Shown piece by piece: positions 1 to 11,576 of a DNA stretch of 64,000 bases. Both the position numbers and the translations under genes were made by a program. The notes beneath the pieces are model-generated. The model searched no databases and was not told the DNA's origin. It was given only the letters and a program-made list of their open reading frames with translations. The stretch spans positions 61,275,708-61,339,707 of the forward strand of contig JBOZIK010000001.1 of assembly GCA_051453625.1 (NCBI GenBank), read 5' to 3'. The DNA is from Welwitschia mirabilis. Its lineage: Eukaryota > Gnetophyta > Gnetopsida > Welwitschiales. Positions within the stretch are counted from its first letter, which is position 1. Every line of letters starts with the position of its first letter.

Positions 1-32
1 GTAACTCTTCTTGGAGCAGCGGTAAAATCACA

Positions 33-3000
33 ATGGCCAACGACAACTTTGTGCAACTAGCAATTCCCCACTTTGATGGTCACTTGGAGCATGCTAATGG
101 AGAACTTCTTAAGGTCCAAGGAGTATTAGCATGTTGTTGAATTTGGAGTAGCAGAGCTAACAGCCAGAGTAATGTTGTCAGAGACGCAGAAAATGGAGCT
201 GGAAGCATTGAAACTGAAGGACCTTAAGGCCAAGAACTATCTTTTCCAGGCTATTGATTGAGTAACCGTGGAGACAATTCTTAGCAAAGATACCTCCAAG
301 CAGATTTGGAACTCCATGAAGAAGAAGCATCAAGGGAATGCGAGGGTAAAGCAGATGTAACTTCAAGAACTTAGGACCGGATTTGAGACTTTACGCATGA
401 AGTTGGGCGAGTCAGTTATAGATTTCTTCTCAAGAACAATGACGATCACCAATAAGATGAGGTTCCATGGAGAAAGAATGGAGGACATCACCATTATCGA
501 GAAGATTCTTTGATGGATGACACCAAAATTTAATTTTGTTGTATGCTCTATAGAAGAATTAAGAGATATTGACGCACTCTCAATTGATGAGTTGCAGAGC
601 TCTTTGCTGGTTCATGAGCAAAAAATTAACCAGCAAAAGAAAGAGGAGCAAGCATTGAAGGCCTCAATAGAAAATCACTCGACACCGAAAGCAGATAAAG
701 GACAAAGCAGAGGTAGATGTAGAGGTAAAGGCAGAGGAAACAATAATTGTGACAACCAACAACACCAACACTAGCATCAAGAAAATCAATTTCAAGGAAT
801 AGCAAGAGGACGAGGAGGCCATCACTCAACAACTCATAGGTCGAAGTCAGGAGACAAGTCCAATGTTGAATGCTACCGATGTCATAGGTATGGTCATTAT
901 CAGTCAGAAGGTCGAACTAATTTGGATAGGCAAAATGCAGAAAGAACTAATTTTGCAGAAAAGAAGAAGAGGTATCTCTTTTGATGGCATGTCACATGAA
1001 TGAAAAAATTCAACAAAACATGTGGTATTTAGATATTGGCTACAACAACCACATGTGCAGAGATAAGAAAGCATTCTTTGACCTATACGAATCTTTTTAT
1101 AATATTGTCAAGTTTGGTGATAATTTAAAGGAAGGGTCACTCTCCAAACCAAGGAAAACTCTACCCACACTATCTCGAATGTTCTTTTTGTTCCAAATTT
1201 AAAGACCAAGCTGCTTAGTGTGGGTCAACTGCAAGAGAAGGGGTACGAGAATTCTATCAAAGATGGAGTATGCTGAATTCAAGATGCAAAGCTGGGCTTA
1301 ATTGCTCAAGTTAACATGACTGTGAATCGCATGTTCCCACTTTATCTCCACAACACCTCTCATTCATGCCTCTCANNNNNNNNNNNNNNNNNNNNNNNNN
1401 NNNNNNNNNNNNNNNNNNNNNNNNNNNNTTTTGGTGGATTGGAAACTCTACAATTGACCTTCCTCAAATTCCTATTCCATCTTAAGTTTGTGAAGAATGT
1501 GTTGGTAGCAAACAACACCGTAATTAATTTTCACAAGGAAAGTCATGAAGAGCAAAGAACACATTAGAGTTGGTGCATTTCGACCTTTGTGGCCCTATAT
1601 ATCCATCCTCAAATGTAGGTAAAAGATATATAATTACTTTCATTGATGATTTTAGTTAGAAAACTTAGGTATATTTTTTGCAAGAAAAATCCAAAGCTTT
1701 TGCAGCTTTCAAAAACTATAAAGTACTGATTGAGAAAGAAATGGACAGTCTGATCAAAGTTTTTCATATAGACCATGGTGGAGAATATATCTCAAAAGAA
1801 TTTGTAAAATTTTGTGAAAACCATGGGATTAGAAGGAAACTTATAGTAGCTTATATGCCTCGACAAAATGGAGTTTGTGAGTGAAAAATTACACCATTTT
1901 GAATATGGTGCGAAGCCTTATGACAATGAGCGGCATTTCACAAAACTTTCTGGCCTGAAACAGTCAATTGGAGCATTCATATTTTGAATAGAGTCTTACA
2001 CTTGTTGCTCAAAATATGATATGAGAGGAAGAATCGATGGTAGATCATTTCAGAATCTTTGGGTGTGTTGCCTACGCTCATATTCGAGACCAAAAGAGGA
2101 AAAAGCTAGATGACAAAGGACTAAAATGCATTTTTCTTTATGTTAGTAATCAATCAAAAGCTTATAAGCTTTACAATCCTATCACTAATAAAATTGTTAT
2201 CAGTCGTGATGTAGTTTTTTTGGCCATGGAATAACAATGTTGTTGAACAACAAATACCTATTAACTTTGATGGATTTAACGAAGAGGAGAGGCAGTAGCC
2301 ATAGAAAATGATCAACAAATTCTACCAAATGGTTCAACAGATTTTTTAAGCTCAGTAATAACAGTAGAAAATAAAGGACGGCCTCAATGTATTAGAAGAA
2401 AACCTGCATAGAGGATCAATTATGAGGTAACTGGAATTGATCAATCTCAGGACCCACTTACACATTTTGCTCTATTTTTCGATTGTAATCCTACCGTTGT
2501 TGAAGCAATTGCAACCATTGAATAGAACAACACATGGGAGTTGACTAATCTTCCAAAAGGGCACAATACAATTGGTTTCAAGGGGGTGTACAAGACGAAA
2601 TTGAAGAAGAATGGAGAGGTTGACAAGTACAAAGTGTGCTTAGTAGCTAAAGGCTATAAGCAAGAGTTCGGGTGGATGATACAGAAGTCTTTGCCCCTAT
2701 TGTAAGACATGATACAATCAGACTAATGATTGCATTGGTAGCATAGCATTTATGACCTATCTTCCAATTTAGCTATAATAGCCTATGCTTTTCAAGCAAA
2801 GCAGAGTTTGTAGCTACAATAGCCTGCGCTTGTCAAGCAATTTAGCTAAGGAAAATACTTAAAGAGCTGTATTTCAAGTAAAAGGGAGCTAATGCAATTT
2901 ATTGTGACAATAGTTCTGCCATCAAGCTCTCTAAAAATCCTGTTCTACATGGAAGAAGGAAGCAGATAGATGGGAAGTTTTATTTTCTACGGGACCTCAT

Positions 3001-3130
3001 AAGGGATGGAATAAATTGATCTTTTCTAGTCCAAAAGTAAAGTTCAGCTGACATAATAACCAAGCCATTAAAGTTGCCTATTTTTCATAAGTTAAGGAAG
3101 CTACTTGGAGTATATGCACTTGATAAGCAT
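33..3130 (+). pseudogene. Ty1-copia gag-pol remnant (Tork/Tnt1-like), copy 1
   Basis: Decayed polyprotein of a copia retrotransposon. Read across frames, the order is gag (from an ATG at 33, motif FDGH, to about 960), a zinc knuckle at 871-912 (CYRCHRYGH, last Cys replaced by Gly), protease at 1023-1058 (WYLDIG where the family has DTG), integrase from about 1569 (LVHFDLCGPI) to 1884 (HIDHGGEY, then MPRQNG), the start of reverse transcriptase at 2540-2745, and RNase H at 2798-3020 (KAEFV, then IYCDNSSAIKLS). Domain order protease-integrase-RT is diagnostic of copia. Many stops interrupt every domain, and the RT core with its YVDD box is missing between about 2745 and 2770. A 53-N gap lies at 1376-1428. 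The gag is of the type found with Tnt1-like elements. Inference: a dead element whose 5' LTR lies to the left of the window. Confidence 0.9.
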
Positions 3131-3310
3131 TATTAAACTAAATGTTTGAAAACTTTCAGTTATTTGTAAATGATCTGTGACATGAAATAGAATAGTGCAC
3201 ACATCATGGGGGTATCATTAAAATGTTATCATTAAGAGGGTGATTATTGGAATTTTCTTTGGGTAATGCCAACAATTTAATGTTGGTATGAAAATCAAAG
3301 ATAAAAAAGA

Positions 3311-3463
3311 GTTACCGAGTTTGTAGAGTTAATGGGTCAGTTACTGAAAAGAAGGAAAATTGTTATTGAGTTAATAGAGTCAGTGGGTCAGTTACTGAAA
3401 AGAAGGAAAATGGTTATTAAGTTAGTGGAGTTAGTGAGTCTGTTACTAAAAAGAAGAAGAACT
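3311..3463 (+). repeat. 51-bp tandem repeat, three copies, in LTR U3
   Basis: Three consecutive 51-bp copies start at 3311, 3362 and 3413, each carrying the core GTCAGTTACTGAAAAGAAGG or a close variant. The first two are closest and the third is more diverged. They lie 20 bp upstream of the TATA box. Tnt1-type elements are known to carry tandem U3 enhancer boxes, so an enhancer role is plausible but inferred. Confidence 0.85.
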
Positions 3464-3482
3464 ATTATTTCTTTTGTATTCC

Positions 3483-3490
3483 TATATAAG
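3483..3490 (+). promoter_or_regulatory. TATA box of copia LTR
   Basis: TATATAAG in the LTR, just downstream of the 51-bp repeats and about 25 bp before an AATAAA-like stretch. This is the expected position for the U3/R promoter of an LTR retrotransposon. Confidence 0.6.
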
Positions 3491-3590
3491 GCTCTCTAGT
3501 TACATCAAATAAAATATAACTCCCTTTGCAAGACTCCCTTTGGAGCATCAAATTTCTATTTAGGTTTTTTTTACTCTCTTATTTTAAACA

Positions 3591-4065
3591 TAGGTGCAGT
3601 TAAACAAGGTTAGGATAAAGGATGAGTTGGATATTATGTAGAAGAGTTAGAAACCTGGATGTCCCTCTTTCAAATCCTTATGATGACTCTTTTAATTAAC
3701 TTTAATTACAAGATAGTATTCATTTTCAGCTATGCTTAATTTATAGTCTAGAATCCTTACCTAATATTGTGGCTAAGTTAGAAGGCCCTTATATATCTAT
3801 GGCACCTCATATTCATGGCTACAAAGGACTAATTAAAAACTTTCCTAAATATAATTATTAAAACTAAGCATTTTCATTAATAAATAATATAGCTTAAGTA
3901 AAGGTATTTGCTAGATAAGCAAAGTAATATTGGCTAATATAGATGAAAGTGCAACCTTAAACACTTAGCAGACTTACATCTTTAATGCATGTCGATCTAT
4001 CTCTCTAATTAATTCGATTCTATTGAATGTAAAAGTGAATATTATAGTTGCATAAATTTCCACAA
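3591..4065. other. Unassigned stretch between two transposons
   Basis: AT-rich sequence between the copia 3' LTR and the first recognisable gypsy LTR base. I see no reading frame, motif or similarity to the other repeats of the window. It may be target DNA, or the replaced end of the truncated gypsy LTR. Confidence 0.4.
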
Positions 4066-4394
4066 CACTCCGCTTCCTTGGATTAATTGATTTAGCATCA
4101 GAAAAGAAGATTAGAACATAAGGATGAAGGTTTGTCTTGAGAGATAACTAGCATTGCCATTAGGTTCCACTAGTAGTGTTAGTGTTTTCAGGAGATAGCT
4201 TCTTATCTTCTGCAGAGTGATTCTTCATCTTGTTAAAAATACAAAAGTAATAGCATGAAGGCCAAATATCAAAAAATTATGTTTTTAACAATACTAATCA
4301 AAATAAATTCATAAGATCATGAAAAGGGGAACTTGATCATGCTAAATTGGCCTTAATTAATTAAGGTAAATGCCACGTTTTACTTGTTAATACA
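4066..4394 (-). repeat. Truncated 3' LTR of gypsy copy 1
   Basis: Matches the outer third of the LTRs at 11577-12812 and 37278-38500, including the stretch around GCATCAGAAAAG and the end GTTAATACA. The inner 900 bp of the LTR is absent; homology stops abruptly at about 4066. Confidence 0.75.
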
Positions 4395-7300
4395 TCCCTC
4401 AATCAACCTTTTACTAGTCTCTAAGCAAAAAATGTGATAATGATGATTAACATGAAAAATTGTATGTTGAATTATTCAAATAAAATGCAAAGATGATGAT
4501 AAATATAAAAAAAATTTATCAATTTTCTTAAGCTTCATTACACTCGGTACAAAATAATAAGTCATTAACAATGAATTTTAAGTGCAGTTATCACTTCCCC
4601 AACTAAAATGAACTTTTTCCTCAAAGTTTATAAGATGGGAAATTAAATACAACCATGATAACCAGATAATGCATACAATGAAATGAAAAAGATAGTGCAT
4701 GAAAATGAAATATTCTCAAGAAAAGTGCATAAAACTTTGTAATGCATGCTATATCTAAGTATGCATGAAAATGATTGCATAAAAATGGAAACAACTATTA
4801 TGAGTAATGATCAATCAATTCATATGTGATGATGATTGTTGTAATGATAAGAAGTAAGGGAAAATGGTAATGAAGAAATGAAAGAAATGAAAGTGAAAAC
4901 TAATAAATTAAGGTAAAGGTTAAAAATAAAGTAGAAAACATATAATAGTCAATTTATAGAAAACACATTGAGTTACTATGAAGGATCAATGACTGTGAAT
5001 GAGATGGATAATCTATTACCATAATCAAAGAATGAAATCATCAAAATGATGATGGCAACAATTAGTACTGGCAGTGACACTACCTGGATAATTTATAGCA
5101 CCTGATATTTGATGCAAATAATTCATAGACTAAATGAAAAGTATAGACATTAATGACTCAATACAATGATGAGAAAATTTTGATGGAAATAAAAAATGAA
5201 AGAGTACTTTCATTATATGATAAAAAGCCATTACGTATAGATTTTATGCATGAGAAAAACACTATAATGCATTCAACTACAACTAGAAATGCATGAAAAA
5301 ACATAAAGGAAAGGTAAAGAAAGTGTTTAACTAATTGACTACCTATCAGAGATAGCTCTTTCGATCTTGCGATCTATCTCATCTTGTTTTGTGTGATATT
5401 CCCTTTTACTTATGTGATATCTTCTTAATTATTCTTCATAATTTTCCTACTCAAGTCTTTTCATACTTGGTATCTATTCCAAAAATGTTTTACTAGAAGT
5501 GAAGGAAGAGAATTATGGAGAAGGAGGAGAAGAAGGAGGAAGTTAAGAAGATTCTATAGAGGGTTCTTTATGCTTTATTCTAGTTACAAGGGAAGAATAA
5601 GAAGATNNNNNNNNNNNNNNNNNNNNNNNNNNNNNNNNNNNNNNNNNNNNNNNNNNNNNNNNNNNNNNNNNNNNNNNNNNNNNNNNNNNNNNNNNNNNNN
5701 NNNNNNNNNNNNNNNNNNNNNNNNNNNNNNNNNNNNNNNNNNNNNNNNNNNNNNNNNNNNNNNNNNNNNNNNNNNNNNNNNNNNAAGATTTTTCTCAATT
5801 ATCATAATCAAAAGTGGCATAGAGGGTGTTGAATAAGGTCAGAAACTAAGCATGGAAGGGGAAATTTTCTCTTCTAAACTATATTATTAGCTATGGCTCT
5901 AAAGAGAAACTTGAACATATCAAAGGGTTAGTTGCCTTAAATGATTCTAATTAAATCTAGATGGCTACTATAAGCATATGTAACATGGAAGGAGGGTAAA
6001 ACACTTCTAATGATAAATCTAAAAAGGCCTAGTTGGGTCTTATGGAGGAATTTACATGGGAGGGCTCTATCTTTATTAGAATAATCTTCTACATTTAAAG
6101 CATTATAATAATAGATAAGGGTCTTGGTAAGGTTAAAGGGTAGTTTATCATGGTGTTGAGAATCAAAGAATACTTCTAAATTACCAAGAGCAATAACAAA
6201 GTAAGTAATATGAATTGATAAAATGGATTACCCAAGGATTTTCATCATTAAGTTACATGTTTATATAATTCCAATACTTACTTGAAGTAGTAATAAGAAT
6301 TCTCTTCCTTTAACAAGTGACTCCATCCTCTAGATTTTATTCTTACAAGATAGAATAGAACATAAAGTTCAAGAAAGAAACTAAACATGTCTTCCTCTAT
6401 AAAATATTATTGTCTACCACTCATGATTTCAAGAAGCTGAAAACTAAAAAAACTAAGACAGAAATCCCTTGTGAAAGTAGAGATGAAGGAATGAAAAAAT
6501 GTGGCAGTGGCATTTAAGTCGAGCAAGAGATAGTTGTGAATGAAATGAGAGTTAAAGACAAGTAAGAGATACTTGTAAGGATTGTATAAGATCAAACAAT
6601 AAGATACAAAATTTGTTAAAAATCATGGTTTTCATAGAATTGGGATGAAACTTCAACCATTGGATCACCTAGCTTTATTGATGACTCATATTAATTTGGC
6701 CTAGATTTAAACTTGGATAACTTAGTAAAATCACAACAAATACATTTATGCTTTTATGATGTGCTTTCTCATTAGGGAAATTATGGGTTTTTAAGGGATT
6801 AAAGGGCAAAATGAAATGGAAAATGAGATAAATAAAAATGAAAATGGATGAAAGTGGAGTGATGAACCTATCATGCATCTTATGAATAAAAGAGGCTAAT
6901 GAAATACAAGTTAATGGCATAATTTTTAGTTTTATTATTTTTGAATGGATCTATTGCTAAAATGAAGAAAAGTATTAATCAGTAAATTTTGCACAAAAGG
7001 AATCTCAAGTTATAATTTGCTAAAATAAGTACATCAAAGATTTTTCCAATTTCACCTTAATTTTATTCCAATTCCCTTTGACTTCCATGAGTAGCAATTT
7101 CAAGCATTTACTGATATTAAGCATTTAGTATTGTGGTACCTCCTTCCAATAGTTTTAACATGTTTTATATGAAGAATAGTGCTACATTTTCAATAAACAT
7201 TTATAGCTTTGATACAGTTGAATATACCACAAATTAATAATTACATCTACATTGCCAATAGGGATCCAAGTCCCTCAGGAAGTTAACTAAATCTAATAAT

Positions 7301-8113
7301 AATAATAATTCCATAAAACAATACGCATGAAAGGGCTTTAAGAGTTTTCTTTTATCTTTGCTTTGCTTTTTTCCTTTCTTTTTTTCCTTTCTTTTTTTTT
7401 CCTTTTTTAAATTAAGCACACGAAAGGGTCATTGGCTTATTAGCCTAATTGAGAAAATAATCTCATCCCATTGAATAGCTTAAAAAAAAATTCACATCAT
7501 GAAATCAAAAAACCACCTTTTGCCTTAAGATTAATCAAATTGGATACCTCAAATGGATGTGAAATTTAACAAAGAACTCAATAATCACAAATAACTTTTT
7601 CTTGAAGAACATAAACTTACAAAATATCTACTAAAATTTAAGCTAACAAAGATTACTTTGTTATTGTATTTTTTTTTTAGGAAAAGGCCATTAACTAGGA
7701 TTATTGATTCTCATGAATTCATAGGAAGAAGAAAGGAGTGAATAAGTAGTTGGCCTAATGAGATCATATAAGGGAAAAAGGAGTAGATTATTGGTGATTA
7801 TGGAGAGATGATGTTACACACCATTAAGNNNNNNNNNNNNNNNNNNNNNNNNNNNNNNNNNNNNNNNNNNNNNNNNNNNNNNNNNNNNNNNNNNNNNNNN
7901 NNNNNNNNNNNNNNNNNNNNNNNNNNNNTAATAGGATTGAAATTGAAACATGAACTATTGCACAAATACACACTGCAACAAGGATCTACACATTTAAAAT
8001 TAGAAAGAAGCAGCTTAAATCTCAATTGTGTTTCCTTAATAGATGAAGTAAAACATGTTCCTAATATGGGAATAAGTCTAAGATAAGAACCACTAGAAAA
8101 TTATAATCATCAC
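4395..8113 (-). mobile_element. Non-coding internal region of gypsy copy 1
   Basis: Aligns by eye along its length with 12813-15393 plus 22084-23429 of copy 2, for example at the TTATGAATAAAAGAGGCTAA stretch and at the pyrimidine run near 7370-7410. No RT, RNase H or integrase motif was found in any frame. Immediately after the LTR, the - strand carries a purine-rich patch (complement of 4395-4410) in polypurine-tract position. The N run at 5607-5784 falls where copy 2 has AAG/TTC and TTA trinucleotide repeats (about 14015-14110). Confidence 0.65.
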
Positions 8114-8720
8114 CTAAGAAGGCATACTTAAGATTAATTTAAGAGGTCTTAACTCAAGAAAAGGCTTATCATTTAGATTGGTGATAGAATCATGCTCACA
8201 AAATGAAGATAAAGCAAAAACATTTACGGTGTGAAGAGATGGTTCAAAATTAAGAGATTCACTTTCTAACAAATTAACATGATTAAAACAATCATTGTTC
8301 GAAGGAAGTTTTATGGTATTGAAAATATTGAAATCAACAGTCATATTTTCAAAAGATATATTCATAAGACCATTTCTACAATTAATGAAATCATTAGAGA
8401 TTATAAGGAAATGTCTCCCAAGGATTACAGGAATTGAATGATTAACTATATTTTTCATCTATATAGCTATGAATGCCCTAGGAACATAGCAACCTTTAAA
8501 TTGTACTATAACATCTTCTACAATCCATAAAGGTAATTTAATAGATTTATTGGCTAATTCTATCTAAAGTCTAGTACTTGTCAAGCCATCTCAAGTTTTT
8601 TGTAGATACAATATGGTACAATGTTAACATTGGCTCTTAGATCTAATAAGGCTTATTTAATGTGTTTTTCTCCAATAGTAATTAAAATTGTTGGACATCC
8701 AGGATCTTTGTACTTTGGAG
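8114..8720 (-). pseudogene. Gypsy aspartic protease remnant, copy 1
   Basis: On the - strand the motifs run KDPGCPTI, then LLDLRANVNIVPY, then a stop-broken segment, then ILGRHFL and INCRNGLMNISF. This is the retropepsin-like domain that follows gag in plant Athila-type elements, normally with D-L-G-A-S at the active site. Here the Gly after Asp-Leu is Arg, so the catalytic triad is lost. The last 114 codons (8458-8114) are open, but upstream parts carry stops. It would have processed the gag polyprotein inside virus-like particles. Confidence 0.8.
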
Positions 8721-10440
8721 GGATCTAGTTTTGAATCATAGCCCTTAGTTTTTGGGCTAAGAAATCTCTACTCTTAACATTCATCTTCTTCTTAATTGTG
8801 CATAGATCTTTCAAGATTTTAACATAAGAGGGGATTTTCTTAATGACTTTCAAAATGGGGATATTGGTCTTTATGTCTATGAAAATTTTTAAAGCCTCAT
8901 GGTGATTCTTCTCTATGTGGTCTTTTCTAAGTTGTTGAGGAAAAAGTAAGGGCTTTTTGTAATGTGGAACTTGTGTTGATTGTTTTTTTTCATATTTCTA
9001 TTCCTCACTAGACTCATTAGATGCTTCAACCTCATGTGTTAGGGTTTTCTCTATATATAAGTTAATTTTTTTTCCACTTCTTAGATATATTGCCTTAGTT
9101 TCCTCAACATTCATCTTATCTACCTCTTCAACCATCTTACAACTATTTGGATTTGGATTGGGAGATGATGGAAGTTTGCTTTTTCACATTAACGAAAGGA
9201 TTTAAGTAGACATTTGATTTAATTGTTGGACATTTTGTTCTTGTCTCTGTAATGTTAAAGAGGTTTGTCAATTAAATTGTTCTTAATCACTATTGATTTG
9301 GGTTTGAAATTCTATGAATATTTTAAGGAAATATTCCAAAAAATTAAAGAGGATTATTGATCATTAGAAGTTGAGAATTCATGATGAGAATATGATGATG
9401 AAATATATGGGTTTCGAGGTTAGATTATAGAAGTTTGACCATGATGATCTTATCTTCATGAAAAATTGGAATAATTCCTCTATCCAGACTTATAGTTACT
9501 AGAGAAAGGATTATTAGTTCTTTGGTTTTTCCATTGTTACGCCACAACATTTACTTTCTCTCTCACGATGTTTTGAAATATAGGGACAGAGGGACATTTT
9601 AAGGTTTTATGAGTATTAGCGTGACAAATGGAACCACCGGCATATGATGTAGTGGGTTTAAAAGGAGTACTTAAGGAGTTGATTTTTCTAGTAAGCTCAT
9701 CTAATTATCTATTGACCTTAATGTTGTAACTAATCCTAAATATGATAGTTTCTTTAATAGTTGGATATGATCTAGAAGGCTCAATTAGCTTTTTTCAATT
9801 CTTGGAACTTTTAAAAATGGTCTCTAAGTAATCCCAATATTTGTCAATTTCACTTTTTAAAAATCTTGCTCTACATATCATTTATACAAATTTTATATGA
9901 TTAGAGGAAAGGCCCTTGTAAAGAAAGTTATAATCCTCCCTTGTTTAAGACTGTGTTGGGGACATTTTAGAACTAATTTTCTCAATCTCTCTAAGGTTGG
10001 GGAAAAATATTTCATACTTATTCTATTGAAAATTTATGATTTCTCTTCTAAGGGTACTTGTTTTTTAACTTAGAAAAAGTTTTATAATAAATGCTTAGTT
10101 AGCATTAGCCCATGTGGTAATGGACATGTGTGTAAGCATGTATAACCAAGATTTCATCTTTTATTTGAAGGAAAATGGAAGAGAGTTGGCCTAAGGGCAT
10201 TTGAGTCTTTTTTATTGTGAGGAATAGTATAAATAACACTTAAATTTCTTAAGATGGAGATACATATTTTTGGACTCTAAATGATGGAAGTAAGGTAAAA
10301 TTTAAATCATTAAAGGTTTAAAGTCTATCCTGTGAGGTTGAACAATACAGTACGATATGCCTAGACATTGTGGTTAAAAATAGTTTTTTAGAGTTTACAT
10401 AGGTTATTGTGTTGAAATTACTTCTAAGAAAGTTGGATTG
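8720..10440 (-). pseudogene. Gypsy gag remnant, copy 1
   Basis: Reading the - strand from 10440 down: a Retrotrans_gag-like domain at about 10170-9830 (AKSWLYML at its start), then CHANTHKTLKCPS near 9600, then NPFSSNYKSG and NYSNFS near 9500, the positions where Athila-type gag has its NYNPGWRNHPNFS signature. The sequence AIYLRSGKK is near 9090. Stops and frameshifts are scattered throughout. In a living element this protein forms the particle shell; here it is non-functional. Confidence 0.8.
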
Positions 10441-11549
10441 AGAATGTGACTAATTTTGGTGATTCATACTATTCCTATCTCATAAAAAAATTCTCAAATA
10501 GAGTCTAACTTCTTGTTTATTTCAAGATTCATATTAGGATTAGGTTAATTTTAGTGTAGTCTTTTGTCTAATCTACATTGCCAAAACATGTAATTTTTCT
10601 AATGTTTGAGGCTTAGAAAGTTATGAAACTAACTCAATGGGGTATAAAAAAGATCTTAGAAAGACTTAAGTAAGATGTATAAAGAAACTAGTAATGCCAT
10701 TGAGAAGAGACAGTAGGACCAGTTAGATGAAGAAAACAACATTGGGAAAAAGGTAAAAGACTATACTTAAAAATGATGAAAAGATGAGGTGATGGATAGA
10801 AGTGAAAAAGTGTTAGAATGAAAAAATATGAGGTTAAAAAATAAAAATTATAAATTTAATGAAAATGCAAGAAATAATAAAAGTAAAAACTATGACTCTT
10901 ACAAATGTAGAAATAATAATGTAAGAATGAAAATGCAATGTAGAAAAGTAAAATATGATGCAGAAATAATAATGTAGTAAGTAAATTGATGAAATGAAAA
11001 AGAAAAATCCTTTAAAAAAATATTTTTGGAAATTTTTCCCTTAATGTTTTAAGATTTGTGAAAAGAGAGGGCAAGAAGAAGAGGGAGAAATAAGAAGAAC
11101 AATCATCAAAAATGTGTTTTCTTCAAAACCCTACATGAAAATTTTGATATGATAGAAAAAGAAATAAAAATAAAATGCAATAAAGAAAATAAATGAATAT
11201 TGTAAATAAAAAGAAAAAGGCACTTAAAAAGGATCAATATTAAAAACAAAAAGTGTTGAAAAAGTAAATGGTAGAAATGTAAAGTACTAGAATGAAAGTT
11301 ATTGAAATGTACATTACTAAAAAAAAGAGAAAATTGACATTGAAAGAGGACTAGTATAAAAAGAAATAAAACTTAAAAGGACTAGTTGAAGTTCCACTAG
11401 AAAAGAACTAGCACCATCCACTAGTAAAAGAAAAGAAAAAAATACTAAAAATGGACCAATATAAAAGAAAATAAAAAAAGAGCAAGAAAGGAAAAGAGTA
11501 GAAATGGAATTATCTATGCATGTTCCACTATAACTACTATGCCATTAAT
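10441..11549 (-). mobile_element. Leader (5' untranslated region) of gypsy copy 1
   Basis: AT-rich, A-rich on the + strand. It matches the leader of copy 2 (25620-25895 plus 36439-37250) and the leaders of every array unit; a common landmark on the + strand is AAAAATGATGAAAAGATGAG near 10770. No gene is seen on either strand. Confidence 0.7.
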
Positions 11550-11567
11550 CTTGAACAACAATGTTAA
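11550..11567 (-). promoter_or_regulatory. Degenerate tRNA-Asp-like primer binding site
   Basis: Lies between leader and LTR at the position of the better preserved sites at 37251 and 49402. This copy (CTTGAACAACAATGTTA) is the most eroded. Its identity rests on alignment with the other copies rather than on its own match to the tRNA. Confidence 0.5.
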
Positions 11568-11576
11568 AAAATCTAT

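Larger units (their letters stand above)
3241..3590 (+). repeat. 3' LTR of copia copy 1
   Basis: Follows the end of the RNase H region and a short purine run (AAGAGGG) that would be the polypurine tract. It opens with TG at 3241 and ends near AAACA at 3590. It contains promoter-like features in the expected order: tandem repeats, a TATA box, then an AATAAA-like signal at about 3509. The right boundary is approximate because the 5' LTR is not available for comparison. Confidence 0.65.

Noticed and set aside
8114-8458. Possible intact host gene on the - strand
   Set aside because: Its sequence (ILGRHFL, INCRNG) is the end of the gypsy protease, with the active-site part upstream broken by stops.
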